A stretch of DNA of 64,000 nucleotides from the NCBI RefSeq assembly GCF_009848505.1, contig NZ_WWDL01000024.1, forward strand, positions 1 to 64,000, given 5' to 3'. This DNA is from Muricoccus harenae (GTDB lineage: Bacteria; Pseudomonadota; Alphaproteobacteria; Acetobacterales; Acetobacteraceae). Of the stretch, positions 51,286-62,111 are shown piece after piece. The notes below the pieces were generated by a model. That model was given only the letters and a program-made list of their open reading frames with translations. It ran no database searches and was not told where the DNA came from. How positions within the stretch are numbered: position 1 is the stretch's first letter; every line of letters starts with the position of its first letter. The position numbers and the translations under genes were made by a program.

Positions 51286-51314
51286 GAAGGCCCCGGCACG
51301 GGGCCAGGGCCTTC
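51286..51314 (-). terminator. Hairpin downstream of the cold-shock-domain gene
   Basis: GAAGGCCC (51286-51293) pairs with GGGCCTTC (51307-51314) around a G/C-rich loop. It lies 24 bp after the cold-shock gene stop codon on the minus strand. It looks like an intrinsic terminator separating it from the flagellin gene, though the U-tract is weak. Confidence 0.55.
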
Positions 51315-51337
51315 CATCATCCGGCAAGATGCGGCGA

Positions 51338-52132
51338 TCAGCCGCCCTTGTACTGCACGGCCTGGCGGCCGCGCTGGCCGTCGCGCACGTCCAGATTCAC
51401 CTTCTGGCCCTGCTGCACATCGGTCACGCCGGCGCGCTGCAGAACGGAGGAGTGCAGGAACACGTCCTGGCCACCGTCATCCGGGGTCACGAAGCCGAAG
51501 CCACGCACCTGGTCGAACCACTTCACCGTCCCATTGACGGCATAGGTCGGGCCACCCTCGTCGCGACCAAAATCGCGGCGCGGCGGACGATCGCCACCAC
51601 CGCCGCCGCCGAAGTCACGGCGCGGCGCGCCGAAGCCACCGCCCGGCGGGCCACCAAAGCCACCACCCGGGGGGCCACCGAAGTCGCGGCGCGGCGGACG
51701 ATCACCAAAGCCACCGCCACCACCACCGAAGTCACGGCGCGGCGGACGATCCCCGAAACCACCACCACCACCACCGAAGTCACGGCGCGGCGGACGATCC
51801 CCGAAACCACCACCACCGCCGCCGAAATCACGGCGCGGCGGACGATCACCAAAGCCACCGCCACCACCACCGGCGCCGCCGCCCGGGCCGGGCTTCAGCT
51901 CAACGATGCGCGTGACGAGCCGGCGACCCTGGCGGTCGGTGCCGATCTCGCAGACGAGCTTATCACCCGTATCGGCCGACTGGATGCCAGCCTCGGCCAT
52001 GGCAGATGCGTGGAAAAACACATCCTGTCCGTCGGGCCCGAGCACGAAGCCGAAACCCTTACGGCCGTTGTACCACTTCACCTCGGCCTCGACGGGCCCG
52101 GTGCCGCCCTGCGATTCATTCTCGGGAAACAC
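51338..52132 (-). CDS. Double cold-shock-domain protein with Arg/Gly-rich repeat linker
   Basis: A 264-residue nucleic-acid-binding protein. It has CSD1 at about 14-78 (VKWYNGRKGFGFVLGPDGQDVFFH, described in outline) and CSD2 at about 198-262 (VKWFDQVRGFGFVTPDDGGQDVFLH). Both keep the RNP1 KGFGFV/RGFGFV and RNP2 VFFH/VFLH motifs. The linker contains four copies of a 16- to 17-residue unit, GGFGDRPPRRDF with Gly-runs, then GGPPGGGFG units. It resembles eukaryotic RGG-box RNA chaperones. The start is GTG 52132. The protein may undergo RNA-driven condensation, but that is inference. Confidence 0.9.
   Translation of the reverse strand: MFPENESQGGTGPVEAEVKWYNGRKGFGFVLGPDGQDVFFHASAMAEAGIQSADTGDKLVCEIGTDRQGRRLVTRIVELKPGPGGGAGGGGGGFGDRPPRRDFGGGGGGFGDRPPRRDFGGGGGGFGDRPPRRDFGGGGGGFGDRPPRRDFGGPPGGGFGGPPGGGFGAPRRDFGGGGGGDRPPRRDFGRDEGGPTYAVNGTVKWFDQVRGFGFVTPDDGGQDVFLHSSVLQRAGVTDVQQGQKVNLDVRDGQRGRQAVQYKGG
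51570..51880 (-). repeat. Coding tandem repeats in the cold-shock gene linker
   Basis: Repeated units of about 48-51 bp, including CGGCGCGGCGGACGATC, encode the GGFGDRPPRRDF units. Individual copies are almost identical, so copy number could vary between strains. These are protein-coding repeats, not a CRISPR array. Confidence 0.85.
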
Positions 52133-52214
52133 TGTATCTTAATTTCCGCAAACATGTCGGCCCGACGGGATGCAGGACCGGTATCCTCATGCTGGCACGG
52201 TGCCGCAAGGAATG

Positions 52215-53507
52215 CTAGGTGAATCGACGCGGATCATACGGCCCCAGATCAATCCCCGGCGAGGTCCCAGCCGCCAGGGCCGCCGCCGCCTGCCCACTCC
52301 GCGGCCCGCCGACCAGCCCCACATGCCCGTGGCCGAAAGCCAGGATCACATCCGGTGTGGCGGCCGACGGCCCGATGCAGGGTAGTCCGTCCGGCATGGA
52401 AGGGCGATGGCCCATCCAGAACTTTACCTTCTCCGCCGGCAGATCCCTCGGCAGGCCGGGGAAGGAGCGGAGGAGGTGGTCCCGGAGGATTTCCGAGCGC
52501 TTCCAGTTCGGCGCCGCCTCCAGCCCGGCAATCTCGACCTGACCGGAGACACGCAGCCCCGCCCGGGTCGGCGTGATGGCCATCTTGCCATCCGAGGGCA
52601 TGATCGGGATTCGCGGTCCCGCTTCCGCTCCCAGCAGCACGGCGTGATAGCCCCGCTCCGTCTCCAGCGGCACGCGGGTGCCCGCGGTCGCGGCCAAGGC
52701 CTTGGATCGGGCGCCGGCGGCGATCACCGCGCGGTCGGCCGTGATCTCCCCTTCCCCTGTCAGCACGGCCTTCAGCCGGCCGCCCTCGATGCGGAAGCCA
52801 GTGGCGGCAGCCCGGCGCAGCGCCGCGCCCTCGGCGACGGCTTGCTCTACCAGGGCGGAGACATAGGCGCCGGGATCGGTGCAGTGGCCGGCCTCCTCGA
52901 AGAGCGCGCCGAAGCCGTAGCGGCGGTCGAGCTCCGGCTGGAGTTGCCGCATCTCCTCCGGCCCGATCTCCTTCCAGGAGAGACCGACGGCCTTGCGGAT
53001 CCGCCAGCCGATCGCCTCCTTCTCGTAATCCTGGCGGGAGGGGTAGACATACATCAGCCCCTCGCGCCGGATCAGCTCAGGCACCCCTGCCCGCTCAGCG
53101 AGCACCTTGTGAAGGTCAGGACCGTCGGCGAGCAGGCTACGCAGCGCCTGGGCGGTCTTCAGCACCCGACCCTCGGTCCAGCCGGACCGCAGATAGGCCC
53201 AGAGCCAGGGCAGGACGCGGGGCAAATAGGACCAGCGGATTGCCAGCGGGCCCAACGGGTCCCGCAGGAAGCCAGGCACCTGCTTCCACAGCCCAGGCAT
53301 GGCCGGCGGCAGCACCGACATATAGGAGAGCCAGCAGCCATTGCCGTAGGAGGCTGCCTGCTCTCCGCCCGGCGGAGCCGGATCGAGGATCGTGACCCGC
53401 AGCCCCCGGTCGATGGCCGCCAGCGCCGTGCAGGCGCCGACGATGCCGGCGCCGATGACGACGAGATGCGTCCCCTGGCTATCCTCTTGCGGGACTTCAG
53501 CCCGCAT
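52215..53507 (-). CDS. FAD-dependent oxidoreductase (D-amino-acid dehydrogenase-like)
   Basis: A 430-residue DAO-family flavoprotein. The N-terminal dinucleotide motif is VVIGAGIVGACTALAAIDRG, with the FAD region DPAPPGGEQAASYGNGCW. The C-terminal motif is GHGHVGLVGGPRSGQAAA. The closest family is DadA, which oxidises D-amino acids and feeds electrons to quinone. Its start overlaps the CoxM-like gene by 11 bp, so it is co-transcribed with the hydroxylase subunits. A proline or hydroxyproline substrate is another possibility. Confidence 0.85.
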   Translation of the reverse strand: MRAEVPQEDSQGTHLVVIGAGIVGACTALAAIDRGLRVTILDPAPPGGEQAASYGNGCWLSYMSVLPPAMPGLWKQVPGFLRDPLGPLAIRWSYLPRVLPWLWAYLRSGWTEGRVLKTAQALRSLLADGPDLHKVLAERAGVPELIRREGLMYVYPSRQDYEKEAIGWRIRKAVGLSWKEIGPEEMRQLQPELDRRYGFGALFEEAGHCTDPGAYVSALVEQAVAEGAALRRAAATGFRIEGGRLKAVLTGEGEITADRAVIAAGARSKALAATAGTRVPLETERGYHAVLLGAEAGPRIPIMPSDGKMAITPTRAGLRVSGQVEIAGLEAAPNWKRSEILRDHLLRSFPGLPRDLPAEKVKFWMGHRPSMPDGLPCIGPSAATPDVILAFGHGHVGLVGGPRSGQAAAALAAGTSPGIDLGPYDPRRFT

Positions 53508-54288
53508 CGAGGATGGCGCGCTTCGCCATCACGCCGACCAGATGGGCGCGGTATTCGGCGCTGCCATGGATGTCGCCATTCAGCCCGTCCGGCGACTGGC
53601 GGATGCCGGCCACGGCATCGGGCGACCAGTTAGCGGCAAGTGCCGCCTCCATCTCCGCTTGACGGAACACGCCCGGCCCGGCCCCGTTTACGGCAACCCG
53701 CACGCCCTTCGGCCCCTTCGCAACGAAGACGCCCGTCATCACGTAGCGGGAGGCCGGATTCCGCATCTTGGCATAACCGGCCTTCTCCGGGATCGGGAAC
53801 TCGATCGCGGTCAGCAGCTCGCCGGGTTCGAGCGCCGTGGTGAACATACCTTGGAAGTACTCGTCCGCCTCGATCCGGCGGCGGTTGGTGACGAAGGTGA
53901 CGCCGAGCCCCAGGGCTGCTGCCGGGTAGTCCGCGGCCGGATCATTGTTCGCGAGCGAACCGCCCATGGTGCCGCGGTTGCGGACCTGGGTGTCGCCGAG
54001 GTTACCGGCCATGTGCGCCAGGGCTGGGATGGCCTCCTTCACCGCCGGGTCCCGGCTAATCTCAGCATGGCGGGACATGGCGCCGATCATCAGCTTCTCC
54101 CCGTCCCGCCGGATGCCGCGAAGCTCCGCGATGCCGGAAAGGTCCACCAGGGCGGAAGGGCGGTCGAGACGGTGCTTCAGCGCCGGCAGGATGGTCTGGC
54201 CACCAGAGATCGGGCGGGCATCGGGATCGGCGAGCAGCCCCACCGCCTCGGCGATCGTGGAGGGCTTGTGGAAGGCGAAGTCATACAT
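53497..54288 (-). CDS. CoxM-like FAD-binding subunit of a molybdenum hydroxylase
   Basis: A 263-residue protein. The FAD-binding motifs are AVGLLADPDARPISGGQTILP and TMGGSLANNDPAADYPAA. A CO-dehydrogenase C-terminal domain (about 170-260) follows. It would carry electrons from the 2Fe-2S subunit to an acceptor in a CoxMSL/xanthine-dehydrogenase-type enzyme. It begins 6 bp after the 2Fe-2S subunit gene. The molybdopterin large subunit is not encoded on either side in the window. Confidence 0.9.
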   Translation of the reverse strand: MYDFAFHKPSTIAEAVGLLADPDARPISGGQTILPALKHRLDRPSALVDLSGIAELRGIRRDGEKLMIGAMSRHAEISRDPAVKEAIPALAHMAGNLGDTQVRNRGTMGGSLANNDPAADYPAAALGLGVTFVTNRRRIEADEYFQGMFTTALEPGELLTAIEFPIPEKAGYAKMRNPASRYVMTGVFVAKGPKGVRVAVNGAGPGVFRQAEMEAALAANWSPDAVAGIRQSPDGLNGDIHGSAEYRAHLVGVMAKRAILDAG

Positions 54289-54294
54289 CGCGAT

Positions 54295-54798
54295 TCAAGC
54301 CTCCGCCGGGGCCAGCGCGGCGCGGCGGCCATGCATGACCTCCTGCGCCGCGGCAATGGCCTTTACGATGTTGTGGTAGCCGGTGCAGCGGCAGAGATTA
54401 CCCTCCAGCCCCTCCCGGATCTCGTGCTCGTCCATCCCCTCGGGATGCTTCTTCACCAAGTCGATGGCCGACATAACCATCCCCGGCGTGCAGAAGCCGC
54501 ACTGCAGCGCGTGATACTCGCGGAAGGCCTCCTGCATCGGATGCAGGGTGCCGTCGGCCGCGGCGAGTCCCTCGATGGTGGTGACGGAGCTGCCCTCGGC
54601 CTGCACCGCCAGCATGGTGCATGACTTCACGCTCTCGCCATCCACATGCACCACGCAGGCCCCACACTGGCTGGTGTCACAGCCGACATGGGTTCCCGTC
54701 AGGCGCAGCTTCTCGCGCAGCAGCTCCACCAGAAGGGTCCGGCCCTCCACCTCAACGCTATGGCGCTGGCCGTTCACAGTCAGATTCACGCTTGGCAT
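54295..54798 (-). CDS. CoxS-like 2Fe-2S subunit of a molybdenum hydroxylase
   Basis: A 167-residue iron-sulphur protein. The plant-type [2Fe-2S] motif is [16 protein letters not shown] with a further Cys in KSCTML, and the second cluster motif is CGFCTPGM followed by CRCTGYHN. It is complete. It is the first gene of the S-M-oxidase cluster. The substrate cannot be inferred without the large subunit. Confidence 0.93.
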   Translation of the reverse strand: MPSVNLTVNGQRHSVEVEGRTLLVELLREKLRLTGTHVGCDTSQCGACVVHVDGESVKSCTMLAVQAEGSSVTTIEGLAAADGTLHPMQEAFREYHALQCGFCTPGMVMSAIDLVKKHPEGMDEHEIREGLEGNLCRCTGYHNIVKAIAAAQEVMHGRRAALAPAEA

Positions 54799-54882
54799 GT
54801 TCGGCTCCCCGCGACGTCCGCTGGGCGGAACGTCGCGCGGCGCCTCGGAGGCGTCAAGCGACCCACCCCCGGGCTCGGCTTC

Positions 54883-55916
54883 TCAGTGGATCGGCGACAC
54901 GTTCCGGGACAGCGGATTCTGGTCCGCCGGCAGGTCGTGCAGGTGGCAGGCGGCGGTATGGCCCAGGCTCGTCGGCTTGAGCAGCGGCTCATCGACGCGG
55001 CAACGATCGAACACATAGGGACAGCGCGTGTGGAAGCGGCAGCCGCTGGGCGGGTTGATCGGGCTGGGCACGTCGCCCCGTAGGATGATCCGCTGCCGCG
55101 CCGAACCCGGCTTCGGAATCGGCACGGCCGAGAGGAGCGCCTCGGTATAGGGGTGCTTCGGCGCCGCGAAGAGGCTCCGGCGGGGTGCCACCTCGACGAT
55201 TTTGCCAAGATACATCACCGCCACGCGATGGGTCATGTGCTCGACGATCGCCAGGTCGTGGCTGATGAAGAGCATGGCGAGGCCAAGCTTGGCCTGCAGG
55301 TCCTGCAACAGGTTGACGATCTGCGCCTTCACCGAGACGTCAAGGGCCGAGACCGCCTCGTCGCAGATGATCAGATCGGGCTCCGCCGCCAGCGCGCGCG
55401 CAATGCCGATGCGCTGGCGCTGCCCGCCCGAGAACTCATGGGGCCAGCGGGTGATGGCGTCCCGCGGCAGGCGCACGGTGTCCATCAGCTCCGCGAGTCG
55501 CCGGTCGAGATCGGCGTTGTTCTTGGCCATGCCGAAGTTGCGGATCGGCTCGGCCAGGATGTCCTTCACGCGCATGCGCGGATTGAGGCTGCTGAACGGG
55601 TCCTGGAAGACCACCTGCACCCGCCGGCGGAGCGGCCGCAGCGCGGAGGCGGTCATGGTGTCGATCCGCTGTCCGTCGAGCACGACCTGGCCGGAAGTGA
55701 TGTCGAAGAGGCGCAGCACCGCCTTGCCGACGGTGGACTTGCCGCAGCCCGACTCGCCGACGAGCGAAAGGGTTTCGCCCTTGGCGATGTCGAAGGAGAT
55801 GCCGTCGACCGCATAGACATGGCCGGTGACACCGCCGAGCAGGCCCCCGCGTAACGGGAAGTGCTTCTTGAGGTCGTCGACGCGCAGCAGCGGCGCGGTG
55901 GTCGAAAGTGTGGCGC

Positions 55917-55920
<4 letters not shown>
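54883..55920 (-). CDS. Oligopeptide/dipeptide ABC transporter ATP-binding protein (DppF-like)
   Basis: A 345-residue ATPase. Walker A is GESGCGKST, signature [17 protein letters not shown], Walker [16 protein letters not shown]. The C-terminal oligo_HPY domain has [14 protein letters not shown] with Cys residues. I chose ATG 55920, overlapping the upstream ATPase gene by 4 bp. The longer frame to 56007 lies in that gene. It works with the second ATPase as a heterodimer. Confidence 0.93.
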
Positions 55921-56915
<995 letters not shown>

Positions 56916-56917
56916 GC

Positions 56918-57844
56918 TCAAACCTTCTTCGCCATGCGGGGGTCCAGCGAATCCCGCAGGCCATCGCCCAGCAGATTCACCGCCAGCACGGTGAGGGACA
57001 GGAAGATCGCCGGGAAGAAGACGATGTAGGGCTTCACCTGCCAGAGCGCCCGGCCCTCCGCCATGATGTTCCCCCAGGAGGGGATGATCGGCGGGGTGCC
57101 GGCGCCGATGAAGGAGAGGATGCTCTCCGCGATCATCGCACTGGCGCAGATATAGGTGGCCTGCACCGTCAGCGGCGCCAGGGTGTTCGGCAGGATGTGC
57201 CGGAAGATGATGCGGGGCGCGGAGGTACCGGAGGCCACGGCCGCATCGACATAGGGCTGCTCACGCAGGGACAGCACCACGCCGCGGACGAGACGCGAGA
57301 CGCGGGGGACCTCGGCGATGGTGATGGCCAGAATCACGTTCCCCACGCTGCCCCGCGTCAGCGCCATCAGCGCAATGGCCAGCAGGATGGACGGGATGGA
57401 CATCAGTCCGTCCATGATCCGCATGATGATGGCATCGGCCCAGCGCACGAAGCCGGAGATGAGCCCGATGGTCAGGCCAATCACGGAGGAGAAGAAGGCG
57501 ACGGAGAAGCCGACGATCAACGAGACCCGCGCGCCGTAGAGCACGCGCGAATAGACGTCCCGACCCAGCATGTCGGTACCAAACCAGTACATAGCCGAAG
57601 GCTCGCGGGTGCGGCGGGCCGGGGCGAGTGCCGTCGGGTCCACCGTCCACAGATAGGGCGCGAAGATCGCCATCAGCAGGATCAGGATCATCAGCAGGCC
57701 GCCGAGACCCATGACCGGGTTGCGGCGGAGATAGCCAATGAAGCCGCGCCGGGGCTTGACCGGGGGGAACACGTCCGGAAGGGGCGCGGCCGCCGCGACA
57801 TCCTCTGAGCGGAGGATGCCCGGCTCGATGGTTGAGGTGCTCAA
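56918..57844 (-). CDS. ABC transporter permease (DppC-like)
   Basis: A 308-residue inner-membrane protein with six predicted TM helices. The first is at about 40-60 ([21 protein letters not shown]). The BPD_transp_1 EAA loop lies near 210 ([20 protein letters not shown]). The start appears to be TTG 57844, overlapping the DppB-like stop (TTGA). No in-frame ATG precedes the first TM. Confidence 0.92.
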   Translation of the reverse strand: MSTSTIEPGILRSEDVAAAAPLPDVFPPVKPRRGFIGYLRRNPVMGLGGLLMILILLMAIFAPYLWTVDPTALAPARRTREPSAMYWFGTDMLGRDVYSRVLYGARVSLIVGFSVAFFSSVIGLTIGLISGFVRWADAIIMRIMDGLMSIPSILLAIALMALTRGSVGNVILAITIAEVPRVSRLVRGVVLSLREQPYVDAAVASGTSAPRIIFRHILPNTLAPLTVQATYICASAMIAESILSFIGAGTPPIIPSWGNIMAEGRALWQVKPYIVFFPAIFLSLTVLAVNLLGDGLRDSLDPRMAKKV

Positions 57845-58782
57845 TACCGGATCCTCGGATCGAACAGAGTGTAAAGAAGGTCGATCACCAGGTTCACCAG
57901 AACATAGGTGAAGGAGAAGAGCAGGATTACGCCCTGGATGACCGGGTAGTCGCGACGGAGGATGGCGTCCACCGTCAGCCTGCCCAGGCCGGGAATGGCG
58001 AAGACGCTTTCCGTCACCACGGCGCCGCCGATCAGCAGCGCGACGCCGATGCCGATGACGGTGACGATGGGAACGGCGGCGTTCTTCAAAGCATGCAGGA
58101 AGAGGATGCCCCTCTGCCCGACGCCCTTAGCCCGGGCCGTGCGGATGTAATCCTGCTGCAGCACCTCCAGCATGGTCGCACGGGTGATCCGCGCGATCAG
58201 TGCGATATAGACGCCGCCGAGGGCGATGGCAGGCAGGATCAGGTTCTGGAACCAGGGCCAGATGCCGCGGGAGAAGGGCGTGTAGCCCTGCACCGGCAGC
58301 CAATCCAGCTCCAGCGCAAAGACATAGGCGAGCAAGTAGCCCACCACGAAGACCGGCACGGAGAAGCCCAGAACGGCGAAGCCCATTACCGCCCGGTCAA
58401 TCCAAGTGCCCTGCTTCCAGGCCGCGATGACGCCCATCGGGACGGCGATGCTGACCGCCAGGATGAGAGTGATGACCATCAGGGACAGCGTCGGCTCGAT
58501 CCGCTGCTGGATCATCGTGCTGACCGGCAGGTTGGTGAAGATCGAGACGCCGAGGTCACCCCGCGCGATGTGCCAGACCCATTCGCCGAAGCGGACGAGA
58601 TAGGGGCGGTCGAGGCCAAGGCTGGCCCGGATCCGCTCCACATCAGCCGGCGTGGCTTGGTCGCCCGCGATCACCGCCGCCGGGTCACCCGGAGAGATAT
58701 AGAGAAGACTGAAGACGAACAGTGCCACCACCGCCATGACGGGGATGGTGGCAACGATCCGGCGGAGCGCGTAGGCGAACAT
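57841..58782 (-). CDS. ABC transporter permease (DppB-like)
   Basis: A 313-residue permease. The N-terminal TM (RRIVATIPVMAVVALFVFSLLY) is followed by a characteristic periplasmic segment (ASLGLDRPYLVRFGEWV). The EAA loop is near 225 (YIRTARAKGVGQRGILFLHALKN). It forms the channel with the DppC-like protein. The nearest solute-binding gene ends 9 bp upstream. Confidence 0.93.
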   Translation of the reverse strand: MFAYALRRIVATIPVMAVVALFVFSLLYISPGDPAAVIAGDQATPADVERIRASLGLDRPYLVRFGEWVWHIARGDLGVSIFTNLPVSTMIQQRIEPTLSLMVITLILAVSIAVPMGVIAAWKQGTWIDRAVMGFAVLGFSVPVFVVGYLLAYVFALELDWLPVQGYTPFSRGIWPWFQNLILPAIALGGVYIALIARITRATMLEVLQQDYIRTARAKGVGQRGILFLHALKNAAVPIVTVIGIGVALLIGGAVVTESVFAIPGLGRLTVDAILRRDYPVIQGVILLFSFTYVLVNLVIDLLYTLFDPRIRY

Positions 58783-58791
58783 CCCGGTTCC

Positions 58792-60384
58792 TTAGCTCTT
58801 GGAGACGCCCCAGAAGAAGGGCAGCGGTCCCTTTTCGATGCCCGACACATTGCTGCGCCAAGCAGTGTAGAAGGAGAAGAAGCCTGTCGGGCAGAAGACC
58901 ACATGGTCCATGGCGGCCTTGTTCAGCTCTGCCATGGCAGCCTTCTCCTGGTCCAGCGTGGTGGCGGCAAACCAGGCGTCCCGCTTGGCCTCCACCTCGT
59001 CGCTCTTCGGCCAGCCGAACCAAGCCCCGTCGCCATTGGCGCGGATCCCCGTATAGGCGGACGGATTGATGCAGTCGGCGCCGGCATGCCAGGAGAAGAA
59101 GATGTTCCAGCCGCCCTGCGCCGGCGGCGTCTTCACCGCGCGGCGGCTCCCCACTGTACCCCAATCGGTCGCGACGTAGTCGATGTTCATGCCGATCTTC
59201 TTCAGCGCCTCGCTCGTCACGTCGCCCTGGGCCTTGGTGATCGGCTGGTCCTGCGCGACCAGCATCACCACCGGCTCGCCCTTGTAGCCGCTCTCCATCA
59301 GCAGCTTCCTGGCGGCGTCGTAGTTCCGCGGTCCCTTCAGCAGGTCACCGCCCGCCTCCGAGTAGAGCGGAGTGCCAGGGGTGAAGTAGCCTGGCAGGCG
59401 CTTCCACATGTTCTCGTCGTCGCCGGCGATGGCGCGCAGCACGTCCTCCTGGCTGATCGCCATGAGCACGGCGCGGCGGGCGCGCACGTCGTTGAAGGGC
59501 GGATGCAGGTGGTTCATCCGCAGCGTACCGATATTGCCCAGCGGATCGGCGACGTCAGTCTTGATGCTGCGGCTGCGTCGGAGCTGCGGAATGAGGTCGC
59601 TGATCGGGTTCTCCCACCAGTCCACCTCGCCGCTCTGTAACGCGGCGGCGGCGGTGGCGGCATCGGGCATCACCATCCATTCCACGCGATCGATCATCGC
59701 GCGCTTTCCACCGGCCAGCCAGGAAGCTGGCTCGCTGCGCGGCTGGTACTCCGCGAACTTCGTGAAGACTGCCTTGGCACCCGGCACCCATTCATCCCGG
59801 ACGAAGCGGAAGGGGCCCGAGCCGACATATTCGGTGATCTGCTGGAAGGGATCCGTCCTGGCGATGCGCTCCGGCATGACGAAGCTGCAGGGCGAGTTGT
59901 TCTTCGCCAGCGCCAGCAACATCTTCGGATAAGGCGACTTCAGCGACCAGCGGAAGGTGCGGTCATCCACCACCACCAACTCGTTCTGGATGGCGAGGAT
60001 CATCTGTCCCATCGGGTCACGCACGGCCCAGCGCTTCAGGCTGGCAACCGCGTCCTTTGCCAGGACCGGCTCCCCGTCATGGAATTTCAGGCCCGGCCGG
60101 AGCTTGAAGGTCCAGACGAGTCTGTCGGAGGAAACCTCCTCGTGCTCCACCATCTGCCGCTGCGGCTGGATCTGGGCGTCCACGCCATAGAGTGTGTCCC
60201 ACACCATCGCCGCGGCGTTGCGGACGACGTATTGCGTGCCCCAGATCGGGTCAAAATTGGCCAGGTTGGCCTGGGGCACGAAGCGCAGGGTGCGCGCCGC
60301 GGCCCCCTGCGACAGGGCTGGTGCGGCAATTCCGGCGGCGGCGAGCCCCGAGCCGACCTTCAGGAACGAGCGACGATCCATCAT
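58792..60384 (-). CDS. ABC transporter substrate-binding protein (SBP_bac_5), copy 1
   Basis: A 530-residue periplasmic protein with a Tat-type signal (MDRRSFLKVGSGLAAAGIAA). The SBP_bac_5 domain shows LRFVPQANLANFDPIWGTQYV, LRPGLKFHDGEPV and YDAARKLLMESGY. It would deliver a peptide or peptide-like ligand to the adjacent permeases. It is closest to the permease genes of the four paralogues. The ATG at 60384 precedes the twin-Arg motif; an alternative start at 60423 only lengthens the N-terminus. Confidence 0.92.
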   Translation of the reverse strand: MMDRRSFLKVGSGLAAAGIAAPALSQGAAARTLRFVPQANLANFDPIWGTQYVVRNAAAMVWDTLYGVDAQIQPQRQMVEHEEVSSDRLVWTFKLRPGLKFHDGEPVLAKDAVASLKRWAVRDPMGQMILAIQNELVVVDDRTFRWSLKSPYPKMLLALAKNNSPCSFVMPERIARTDPFQQITEYVGSGPFRFVRDEWVPGAKAVFTKFAEYQPRSEPASWLAGGKRAMIDRVEWMVMPDAATAAAALQSGEVDWWENPISDLIPQLRRSRSIKTDVADPLGNIGTLRMNHLHPPFNDVRARRAVLMAISQEDVLRAIAGDDENMWKRLPGYFTPGTPLYSEAGGDLLKGPRNYDAARKLLMESGYKGEPVVMLVAQDQPITKAQGDVTSEALKKIGMNIDYVATDWGTVGSRRAVKTPPAQGGWNIFFSWHAGADCINPSAYTGIRANGDGAWFGWPKSDEVEAKRDAWFAATTLDQEKAAMAELNKAAMDHVVFCPTGFFSFYTAWRSNVSGIEKGPLPFFWGVSKS

Positions 60385-60501
60385 CAAACCCCCATACGGC
60401 CGGCCTTCGCCGTGCCCATCCACCCGTAGGGCGCAGACTGCCGCAGAACGAACAGCCGCGCCACCTTATCAGCCCCGGGCCTAGCACGGAGCATGCCAGC
60501 C

Positions 60502-62100
60502 TCAGCTCTTGCCGATGTTCCAGAAGACCGTGGCAGGAGCGCGAAACACGCCCGCAACATTGCGTCGCCACACGCTGGGTTGCCAATAGAAGCCGAGCGG
60601 AATGTAGGGCAGTACCTCCATGGCCCGGGCATTCAGCGCGGCCGCGATGCGCTTGCTCTCGGTCTCGTCCGCCGCCTCCAGCCACTGCGCCCGCAGCGCC
60701 TCAATCCGATCGTCCTGCGGCCAGCCGAACCAGGCGTTCGGCCCGTTGGCGCGCAGGAAAAGATGGATGGTGGGCACGCCGAGGTCGCTGCCGGAGGAGG
60801 TGGTGTGCACCACGCTCCAGCCCCCCTTCTCCACCGGCTCGCGGCTCGCGCGGCGCTGCACAACGGTACCCCAGTCGGCTGAGACCACCTCGACGTTCAG
60901 CCCGATGCGCGTCATCAGATCGGCGGTCACGAGGGACAGCGCGTTGATCTGCGGGTAGTCGCTGGGCGCGATCAGCACCACCTTCTCATTGGCATAGCCC
61001 GATTCACGCAGCGCCGCGCGCGCGCGCTCGATGCTGTGGGTGCGGAGGATCTCGCTCCCCTGGTCGCTCCCCAGGTCGGTGCCGCAGGTGAATACGCCCT
61101 CGCAAACACCCCAGCCCTTCGGGTCATCCCCCGCCACGGCACGCAGGTAATCCCGCTGGTCCACTCCCATGGCCACGGCACGGCGCACGGCGAGGTTGTT
61201 GAAGGGTGGGTGCAGGTGGTTGAAGCGCAGCACGCCATAGGTGCCTTCCAGCAGGCGCTGCTCCACCACCAAGTCCCGCGAGCGGCGCAGCAGCGGCAGC
61301 AGATCGTGCAGCGGGTATTCCCAGTAGTCCTGCTCGCCATTCACCATGGCGGAGGAAGCGGTGGCAGGGTCGCTGATCACCGTCCACTCCACGCGGTCCA
61401 GCCGCGGGACACGCCCGCCGGCGAGCCCGTTCGGCTCCTCCTGCCGCGGCCGGTAGCCGTCGAACTTCTGCCAGACGGCGCGCTGGCCGGGGTTCCACTC
61501 ATTCGCCACGAATCGGAAGGGGCCGGAACCCGTCGCGTCGCGCACCTGCTGGAAAGGATCGGTCTTGGCGATCCGCTCGGGCATGACGAAGCACGGATTC
61601 TGGCTCTTCCCGATGGCTAGGGCGAGGAAGGGAAAGGGTCGCTTCAGCCGAAAGCGGAAGCGCCGGTCGTCCAGCGCCGAAAGTTCGTCCACCTGCGCAG
61701 CCAGTGCCTGGCCGAAGACGTCACGCACCATCCAGCGCCTGAGGCTCGCCACGCAGTCGGCGGAGCGTACCTGCTCGTTATCATGGAAGCGCAGGTTGGG
61801 GCGCAGGGTGAAGGTCCACTCCCTCCCGTCACTTCCGATCTCCCAACCCTCCGCCATCTGCGGGCGCGGGGTGTTGGTGGAATCCACGGCGCAGATCTGG
61901 TCATAGACGAGATAGGCGTGATTGCGCGTGACCACGGCGGTGGTCCAGACCGGATCCAGACTGGTCAGGTTGGCCTGGGGAATGACGCGCAGCGTGCGTG
62001 CCTCGGTGCCCTGCGCGATGGCCGGGGCATGCACGGCGGAGAGACCTGGGGCGGCAGCCGCCGCAACCAGTCCCTTGAAGGTGTCGCGGCGGCGGATCAT
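60502..62100 (-). CDS. ABC transporter substrate-binding protein (SBP_bac_5), copy 2
   Basis: A 532-residue paralogue of copy 1 with an N-terminal Arg-rich signal (MIRRRDTFKGLVAAAAAPGL). Conserved stretches are LRVIPQANLTSLDPVWTTAVV, LRPNLRFHDNEQV and IERARAALRESGYANEKV. The ending VFWNIGKS matches the sibling genes. About 117 bp separate it from copy 1, enough for a promoter or an RNA-processing site. The ligand is not inferable. Confidence 0.92.
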   Translation of the reverse strand: MIRRRDTFKGLVAAAAAPGLSAVHAPAIAQGTEARTLRVIPQANLTSLDPVWTTAVVTRNHAYLVYDQICAVDSTNTPRPQMAEGWEIGSDGREWTFTLRPNLRFHDNEQVRSADCVASLRRWMVRDVFGQALAAQVDELSALDDRRFRFRLKRPFPFLALAIGKSQNPCFVMPERIAKTDPFQQVRDATGSGPFRFVANEWNPGQRAVWQKFDGYRPRQEEPNGLAGGRVPRLDRVEWTVISDPATASSAMVNGEQDYWEYPLHDLLPLLRRSRDLVVEQRLLEGTYGVLRFNHLHPPFNNLAVRRAVAMGVDQRDYLRAVAGDDPKGWGVCEGVFTCGTDLGSDQGSEILRTHSIERARAALRESGYANEKVVLIAPSDYPQINALSLVTADLMTRIGLNVEVVSADWGTVVQRRASREPVEKGGWSVVHTTSSGSDLGVPTIHLFLRANGPNAWFGWPQDDRIEALRAQWLEAADETESKRIAAALNARAMEVLPYIPLGFYWQPSVWRRNVAGVFRAPATVFWNIGKS

Positions 62101-62111
62101 CAGGATCTTCC

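Noticed and set aside
51570-51880. Short GC-rich direct repeats resembling CRISPR or REP elements
   Set aside because: They encode the Gly/Arg-rich linker repeats of the cold-shock protein in frame.
57832-59640. 602-codon plus-strand frame
   Set aside because: It is antisense to the permease and solute-binding-protein genes; Asp/Arg/His-rich shadow without motifs.
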